Shown: positions 7,395-11,136 of the stretch, one piece after another | Numbering within the stretch: position 1 is the stretch's first letter | Layout: each line of letters opens with the position of its first letter | Source: an uncultured Alistipes sp. | GTDB lineage: Bacteria > Bacteroidota > Bacteroidia > Bacteroidales > Rikenellaceae | NCBI GenBank assembly: GCA_958449275.1 | Contig: CAUDHE010000075.1 | Coordinates: 1-11,136, forward strand | DNA length: 11,136 nt | Direction: 5' to 3' | The notes under the pieces: generated by a model | What the model was told of the DNA's origin: nothing | What the model saw: only the letters and a program-made list of their open reading frames with translations | Databases searched by the model: none | Program-made: the position numbers and the translations under genes

Positions 7395-7396
7395 AT

Positions 7397-8425
7397 ATGA
7401 AACATATTATAGTAGTAGGCGGCGGAATCGCCGGAATGCAATGCGCCGCGGAGGCGGCGCGCGGAGGTGCGGCGGTGACTCTCGTCGAGAAAGAGGGCGA
7501 CACGGGTGGCAAACTCCGCAATTGGCACAAGCTCTTCCCATCGTTCACCCCTGCCGACGAGGTGCTGAGTGCGTTGAGGCGCAAAGTGTCCCTCGAGGAG
7601 AACATAACCGTAAAGACCGACTGCGAGGTAGCGTCCGTAACGCCTCGCAAGGTGACGACGAATTCGGGCGAGGAGCTGGCTTGCGACGCCGTGGTGATCG
7701 CCACGGGGTTCACTCTGTTCGATGCGCGAGTGAAAGAGGAGTACGGTTACGGCATCTACGACAACGTGATTACCTCGGCCGATTTGGAGCGCATGTTCAA
7801 CGACGGTGCGGTGAAGTTGAAGAACGGCGGCGTGCCTCGACGCATAGCCGTCCTGCACTGCGTGGGTTCGCGCGACGAGAAGGTGTGTCAGCGTCACTGT
7901 TCGAAAGTGTGCTGCGTGACGGGCGTGAAGCAGGCCATAGAGCTTAAAAAGCTGTTCCCGTCGGCCGACGTGTTCAATTTCTACATGGACATACGAATGT
8001 TCGGCCCGGGTTACGAGGAGATGTATCGCGAAGCGCAGCAGAAATATAATATCCATTTCGTGCGCGGCCGTATTTCGGAGGTGAGTCCCACTATCGACGA
8101 TCGTTTGCAGATCAAGGCCGAGGATACGCTGACGGGACGTCCGCTGAAGATCGGCGTGGACATGCTGGTGCTTCTGATCGGCATGAAAGCCGACGACATG
8201 AACGTTTCGCTGGAGGAGGGCGGCCTTGCGCGCCAGTCGAGCGGATTCATGCAGCCGCGCGATTCGTTCCTCGGCAACGTGGAGAGCGGCACGGAGGGAA
8301 TATTCTATGCCGGAGCGGTGACCGCGCCCAAGAGCGTGGGCGAATCGCTCAACGAGGGCACGGCGGCTGCACGCGCAGCATTGGAGTGGCTCGGCGAAAC
8401 GCATAAAACCGATTTGCAGCGATGA
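7397..8425 (+). CDS. HdrA-like FAD-binding subunit (minimal form)
   Basis: A 342-aa flavoprotein resembling the core of heterodisulfide reductase subunit A. It opens with a dinucleotide-binding fold, V-V-G-G-G-I-A-G-M-Q at residues 6-15, ending in the acidic E of V-E-K-E and T-G-G-K-L. A second motif, V-V-I-A-T-G-F, follows in mid-sequence. The HdrA signature C155-V-G-S-R-D-E with C164, C168 and C172-C173 is present and in HdrA ligates a [4Fe-4S] cluster next to the flavin. The C-terminal A-G-A-V-T-A-P-K and E-S-L-N-E-G-T-A-A-A fit the FAD-binding end of the family. It lacks the extra ferredoxin domains of methanogen HdrA (about 650 residues), so it looks like the short HdrA of sHdr complexes or QmoA. 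The start is 2 nt after the HdrB-like stop, and its TGA overlaps the next ATG (ATGA). Electron donor or acceptor is not identifiable from sequence. Confidence 0.87.
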   Translation: MKHIIVVGGGIAGMQCAAEAARGGAAVTLVEKEGDTGGKLRNWHKLFPSFTPADEVLSALRRKVSLEENITVKTDCEVASVTPRKVTTNSGEELACDAVVIATGFTLFDARVKEEYGYGIYDNVITSADLERMFNDGAVKLKNGGVPRRIAVLHCVGSRDEKVCQRHCSKVCCVTGVKQAIELKKLFPSADVFNFYMDIRMFGPGYEEMYREAQQKYNIHFVRGRISEVSPTIDDRLQIKAEDTLTGRPLKIGVDMLVLLIGMKADDMNVSLEEGGLARQSSGFMQPRDSFLGNVESGTEGIFYAGAVTAPKSVGESLNEGTAAARAALEWLGETHKTDLQR

Positions 8426-8751
8426 TAAATTTCGGATATTCGATAAGCAAGCCGCGAATAATAGATATCGACCGCAACAATCTGCGCAAAAGCAACGAGA
8501 TATTGCTCGAGATGCCCGAATTGCAGACCTGCATCGGATGCGGCACCTGCACCGCCACCTGTACGGCGGGCAACCTGACGGAGTTCAATTTCCGCAAGGT
8601 GCATACGCTGGTGCGCCGCGGCGAATATCAGGGTGCATATGAGGAGATGAACAAGTGCATGCTCTGCGGCAAGTGCCGTCTGCTGTGTCCCCGCGGAATA
8701 AACACGCGCGGAGTGGTAATGTTGATAAAACGTAAACTCGGAGATTTCTGA
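8422..8751 (+). CDS. HdrC-like small ferredoxin subunit (second copy)
   Basis: A 109-aa protein with two complete [4Fe-4S] motifs: C37-x2-C40-x2-C43-x3-C47, with Thr at the residue before C47 and no Pro after it, and C79-x2-C82-x2-C85-x3-C89-P. It is compact like standalone HdrC and clearly distinct in length and sequence from the first HdrC-like gene of the operon, so this is not a recent tandem duplicate. It overlaps the HdrA-like stop by 4 nt and ends 1 nt before the membrane-fusion gene, which implies translational coupling and a matched subunit ratio. Its likely role is to pass electrons from the flavoprotein to the membrane subunit (inference from Hdr architecture). Confidence 0.86.
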   Translation: MINFGYSISKPRIIDIDRNNLRKSNEILLEMPELQTCIGCGTCTATCTAGNLTEFNFRKVHTLVRRGEYQGAYEEMNKCMLCGKCRLLCPRGINTRGVVMLIKRKLGDF

Positions 8752-8752
8752 T

Positions 8753-10546
8753 ATGACTTTTTTCGCCGATTTCTGCATACCTTTCATTGCGGGCGCCGCG
8801 GTAATGTTCGCGGTGGTCGTATTGAAGTACGCGACATGGTTCCATAGACTGCCCAAAAACGATAAGATATCTGTAATCAAGGGATTGCCTACTTCGCGGA
8901 CGATAGCTGCCGTGTGGGAAGTGTTCCGCGAATCGCTGTTGCATCGCCGCATATTCCGTGTGAATCCCGTGCTCGGTTACATGCACATGAGCCTCGCTTT
9001 CGGATGGTTCCTGCTTATCGTCGTCGGGTGGATCGAGACCGTAGCCTATCTCGGATTCCGATGGGTGCCGTTGCAGGGCCATGTCTTTTTCAAGTATTTC
9101 GCGCCGCTGAACGGGATAGGGGAGCACAAACCCGTTTTCGATTTCGTGATGGACCTGCTGTTGCTTTTCGTCCTCTCGGGCGTGGCTTTGGCTTGGTTCA
9201 AACGCGTGAGGTCGCGTGCGCTGGGTATGAAACGTACCACCAAGCACGTGTTGTTCGACCGTATCGCGCTGTCGGCTCTATGGTTCGTTTTCCCCGCCCG
9301 ACTCGTGGCCGAAAGCGTGACATGCGGTATATACGGCGGCGGAAGTTTCCTTACGGGAGGATTGGGCGCGCTGCTCGACAAGGCATTGGGACCGCAGGTG
9401 TTGCATGCGCTGTACGAGCCTGTGTGGTGGTTCTATTCGTGTGCCCTCGGAGTCTTCTTCGTGGCCATGCCTTTCTCGCGTTACATGCACATATTCACCG
9501 AGATACCTCTCATATTCCTGCGTCGTTACAAACTGCGTCCCGAGGCGCACGAGAAATCGTACGACAATTTCGAGGTGGAGGCCTGCTCGCGCTGCGGTAT
9601 CTGTATCGACCCGTGCCAGTTGCAAAGCGAGTTGGGGATGAACGAGGTGCAGTCGGTTTATTTCCTTCGCGACCGCCGTTACAACATGTTGCAGCAAAAG
9701 GTAGCCAACAATTGCCTCATGTGCGGCCGTTGCGAGCAGGTGTGTCCCGTAGGCATAAATCTCAACACGTTGCGTCTGAATTCGCGTACGACCATGCGCA
9801 ATATTCCCAACGAAGGACGTTACAATTATCTCCGCGGTCTGGACCGCTCGGAGGGCGAAGGGCGCGTGGGATACTTCGCGGGATGTATGACTTTGCTGAC
9901 CCCCAATACGCTCGACGCCATGCGACGTATATTCGATGCGGCGCGCGAGGATGTGTGGTGGGCCGACAAGGACGGCGGCGTATGTTGCGGGCGACCTCTG
10001 AAGCTCTCGGGCGAGGTCGATTCGGCCCGCAAGATGGTCGATTACAACAAGGAGCTTTTCCGCCGACACGGAATATCGACTCTGGTCACCTCGTGTCCCA
10101 TATGTCTGCGGGTGTTCCGCGAGGAGTACGATCTGGAGGGTATGGAGGTGTTGCACCATTCGGAATATATATTGCGCCTGATGCGTCAGGGGCGTCTGCG
10201 GGTGGGGTATTCGTCCGAGCGGAAGTTTACGTATCACGATCCGTGCGAATTGGGACGCGGAAGCGGTATTTACGACCAACCGCGTGCCGTGATCGAGGCG
10301 GTTGGCGTGCTGGCGGAACCCGACCACACGCGCGAAAACGCGCTTTGCTGCGGTTCGTCGGTGGCCAATACCGTGATAAACGACGCGCAGCAACTCACCA
10401 TAGCGCAGGGTGTGGCACGGGAATTGGACGCTACGGGAGCCGCTGCGGTAGTGACGGCGTGTCCTCTGTGTAAGAAGGCGATCGCGCGCGCGTCGACGAA
10501 AAGAGTGGTCGATCTGTCGGAAATAGTGGCAGGTAACCTGAAATAA
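8753..10546 (+). CDS. Membrane-bound HdrE/DsrM-like plus HdrD/DsrK-like fusion
   Basis: A 597-aa fusion protein. Residues 1-250 contain about five membrane segments (roughly 8-30, 73-97, 128-149, 167-189 and 223-243), resembling the NarI/HdrE/DsrM quinone-reactive cytochrome b domain. H78 at the start of helix 2 and H246 just after helix 5 are candidate heme ligands. Two ferredoxin motifs follow: C278-x2-C281-x2-C284-x3-C288 and C321-x2-C324-x2-C327-x3-C331-P. Two intact CCG domains come last: C378, C411-C412-G, C448-P-I-C451; then C498, C532-C533-G, C570-P-L-C573. The spacings (32/35 and 33/36 residues) match the CCG consensus. Functionally this joins a membrane electron gate to a disulfide-type catalytic module, as separate HdrE and HdrD or DsrM and DsrK do. 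The Fe-S part should face the cytoplasm. It is the last gene of the operon, 1 nt after the small HdrC-like gene. Heme and quinone binding are inferred, and the substrate is unknown. Confidence 0.87.
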   Translation: MTFFADFCIPFIAGAAVMFAVVVLKYATWFHRLPKNDKISVIKGLPTSRTIAAVWEVFRESLLHRRIFRVNPVLGYMHMSLAFGWFLLIVVGWIETVAYLGFRWVPLQGHVFFKYFAPLNGIGEHKPVFDFVMDLLLLFVLSGVALAWFKRVRSRALGMKRTTKHVLFDRIALSALWFVFPARLVAESVTCGIYGGGSFLTGGLGALLDKALGPQVLHALYEPVWWFYSCALGVFFVAMPFSRYMHIFTEIPLIFLRRYKLRPEAHEKSYDNFEVEACSRCGICIDPCQLQSELGMNEVQSVYFLRDRRYNMLQQKVANNCLMCGRCEQVCPVGINLNTLRLNSRTTMRNIPNEGRYNYLRGLDRSEGEGRVGYFAGCMTLLTPNTLDAMRRIFDAAREDVWWADKDGGVCCGRPLKLSGEVDSARKMVDYNKELFRRHGISTLVTSCPICLRVFREEYDLEGMEVLHHSEYILRLMRQGRLRVGYSSERKFTYHDPCELGRGSGIYDQPRAVIEAVGVLAEPDHTRENALCCGSSVANTVINDAQQLTIAQGVARELDATGAAAVVTACPLCKKAIARASTKRVVDLSEIVAGNLK

Positions 10547-10575
10547 AAGATAATTTTATTGCGATGTATTTCAGG
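10537..10575 (+). repeat. Inverted repeat at the end of the Hdr-like operon, possible weak terminator
   Basis: CCTGAAATA (10537-10545) and TATTTCAGG (10567-10575) are perfect 9-nt reverse complements with a 21-nt loop. The left arm overlaps the last codons and stop of the fusion gene. A smaller AT stem (10542-10548 with 10554-10560) is mutually exclusive with it. There is no T run after the larger stem, so termination is uncertain. Confidence 0.35.
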
Positions 10576-10612
10576 CTGTTGTAATATATGGTGAAAAAAA
10601 GTTGCGTTTAAT

Positions 10613-10643
10613 TTTGCATTATTCGATTTTTTGCCTACCTTTG
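10613..10643 (+). promoter_or_regulatory. Bacteroidetes-type promoter for the initiator tRNA
   Basis: TTTG at 10613-10616, a 19-nt spacer, and TACCTTTG at 10636-10643 match the Bacteroidetes consensus in both boxes and in spacing. It lies about 50 nt upstream of the mature tRNA 5' end, leaving a short 5' leader for RNase P removal. Motif match together with position makes this a good call. Confidence 0.8.
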
Positions 10644-10693
10644 CAACACTTAACCCGATATATCGGACTTGCGAAGTCCATATTACGATACAT

Positions 10694-10769
10694 CGCGGGA
10701 TGGAGCAGTTGGCAGCTCGTCGGGCTCATAACCCGAAGGTCGGAGGTTCGAGTCCTCCTCCCGCTACCA
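10694..10769 (+). tRNA. Initiator tRNA-fMet (anticodon CAT)
   Basis: A complete 76-nt cloverleaf including an encoded CCA (10767-10769). The acceptor arms are 10694-10700 and 10759-10765; the D stem is GAGC/GCTC; the anticodon stem is TCGGG/CCCGA around CTCATAA, with anticodon CAT at 10727-10729; the T arm is GGAGG-TTCGAGT-CCTCC. It is the initiator and not an elongator for three visible reasons. The first acceptor pair is mismatched (C1 against T72, allowing formylation and limiting EF-Tu use). The anticodon stem ends in three consecutive G-C pairs. Base pair 11-24 is A-T, a purine-pyrimidine orientation characteristic of bacterial initiators. E. coli has C1 against A72, so the exact mismatch differs. 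It has its own promoter upstream and a terminator 2 nt after the CCA, so it is a single-gene transcription unit. Confidence 0.96.
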
Positions 10770-10771
10770 CG

Positions 10772-10806
10772 GCGGACAATTCGAAAGAGTTGTCCGCTTT
10801 TTTTTT
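10772..10806 (+). terminator. Intrinsic terminator of the tRNA-fMet unit
   Basis: GCGGACAA (10772-10779) and TTGTCCGC (10790-10797) form a perfect 8-bp stem with a 10-nt loop, followed by nine T (10798-10806). This is a textbook Rho-independent terminator placed directly after the tRNA. Confidence 0.92.
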
Positions 10807-11041
10807 GTTTTGTGTCGATGCGGTTTCGAATGTCGTTCGCTTACGGGGCGTCGTAGTTTTACTTTTACGCCATGATTTTGTGCGTTGTTAATGATCTCGG
10901 AGAGTGAGGCGGAAGGTGTTAGGCTTCTGTCGGTCCGTCTCGGTAATTCGGATGCAATTGTTTTTTTGTCGGGTTGCTGCAATGGTGTGTGTGGGGGGGC
11001 GTATGTTTTCGGACGATAATATTGCTGTGGCTGCGGACAAT
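10807..11041. other. Intergenic segment without a recognisable gene
   Basis: About 235 nt between two terminators that face each other. Short open frames exist here but have no recognisable domain and no supported start. A weak 5-bp inverted repeat (GGCGT at 10847 with ACGCC at 10867) and a run of seven G near 10990 are present. No promoter match or structured RNA could be supported by eye. Confidence 0.5.
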
Positions 11042-11071
11042 AAAAAAGCGAGAACCTTCCGATTCTCGCTT
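11042..11071 (-). terminator. Intrinsic terminator of the minus-strand tRNA-Lys
   Basis: Read on the minus strand, AAGCGAGAA, an 8-nt loop and TTCTCGCTT form a 9-bp stem (11063-11071 with 11046-11054). Six T come at the stem end and beyond it (complement of A at 11042-11047). It starts 2 nt after the tRNA 3' end. Confidence 0.85.
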
Positions 11072-11073
11072 CG

Positions 11074-11136
11074 TACCCCCTCAGGGGCTCGAACCCTGGA
11101 CCCCAACATTAAGAGTGTCGTGCTCTACCAACTGAG
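11074..11136 (-). tRNA. tRNA-Lys (anticodon CTT), 5' part outside the window
   Basis: The minus strand gives most of a tRNA cloverleaf, cut at the window edge before the first D-stem base. The D loop is AGTTGGTA, the D stem 3' arm GAGC, and the anticodon stem CGACA/TGTTG encloses CTCTTAA with anticodon CTT (11111-11113), which reads the lysine codon AAG. The T arm is CAGGG-TTCGAGC-CCCTG. The 3' acceptor strand is AGGGGGT (11075-11081) with discriminator A at 11074. The next bases are CGA, so CCA is not encoded and must be added after transcription, unlike the initiator tRNA nearby. The 5' acceptor strand cannot be checked here. Confidence 0.9.

Noticed and set aside
7358..7396. Upstream extension of the HdrA-like gene
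   Set aside because: The ATG at 7397 places the FAD glycine motif at residues 8-10 as expected. The 13 extra codons overlap the HdrB-like stop.
8914..10473. 519-codon plus-strand frame inside the membrane-fusion gene
   Set aside because: It is a +2 shadow of a gene whose cysteine motifs and helices are intact. Its translation is R/G/A-rich and has no domain.
10847..10871. Possible small RNA hairpin in the tRNA intergenic segment
   Set aside because: Only a 5-bp stem with a 15-nt loop, with no promoter or T run, so it is not distinguishable from chance.
10602..10891. Two short frames running through the tRNA-fMet gene
   Set aside because: They are translations of a structural RNA and its terminator, with no protein signature.
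1..11136. Mobile elements, integrases, CRISPR arrays or att-site duplications
   Set aside because: No transposase- or integrase-like protein, no regularly spaced repeats, and no duplicated tRNA 3' end were seen. Gene order and base use look uniform through the window.

Overview
The window looks like a chromosomal segment of a gut-type Bacteroidetes (Bacteroidales) bacterium with moderately high GC, perhaps Alistipes or a relative; the genus is a guess. The phylum call rests on three sites that fit the Bacteroidetes primary sigma-factor promoter (TTTG, about 19-21 nt, TAnnTTTG). Two are complete (34-66 and 10613-10643) and one has only a clear -7 element (5575-5582). Most starts also lack a strong Shine-Dalgarno, and the first gene is a DUF4369/TlpA-like lipoprotein typical of the phylum.

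Region 1 (about 34-5442) is a tightly packed, co-directional set: a thioredoxin-fold lipoprotein lacking the catalytic CxxC, an LpxH-type UDP-2,3-diacylglucosamine diphosphatase (lipid A synthesis), thymidylate synthase, dihydrofolate reductase, and a secreted DUF1680 beta-L-arabinofuranosidase-like glycoside hydrolase. ThyA and FolA form the usual dTMP/folate pair: ThyA oxidises methylene-tetrahydrofolate to dihydrofolate and FolA reduces it back. The hydrolase may be a passenger at the 3' end.

Region 2 (about 5443-5608) is a short intergenic segment. It has a GC hairpin right after the hydrolase stop codon and a perfect 12-bp inverted repeat followed by a T run. The left arm of the repeat contains a consensus Bacteroidetes -7 promoter element.

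Region 3 (5609-10546) is the most interesting part: five genes spaced from 4 nt apart to a 4-nt overlap, encoding a complete heterodisulfide-reductase-like electron-transfer complex. The order is HdrC-like (two 4Fe-4S), HdrB-like (one intact CCG domain, one degenerate), a minimal HdrA-like flavoprotein, a second small HdrC-like ferredoxin, and a membrane protein that fuses a five-helix NarI/HdrE/DsrM-like domain to two 4Fe-4S motifs and two intact CCG domains. The C-B-A-C-B order and short HdrA resemble the sHdr complexes of sulfur oxidisers, and the membrane fusion resembles HdrDE or DsrMK. A bacterium of this phylum would not be expected to use CoM-S-S-CoB, so the substrate is unknown. The likely partner is the menaquinone pool (inference).

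Region 4 (10547-11136) holds an initiator tRNA-fMet with its own consensus promoter and an intrinsic terminator, about 235 nt with no recognisable gene, and the 3' part of a minus-strand tRNA-Lys(CTT), cut by the window edge, with its terminator.
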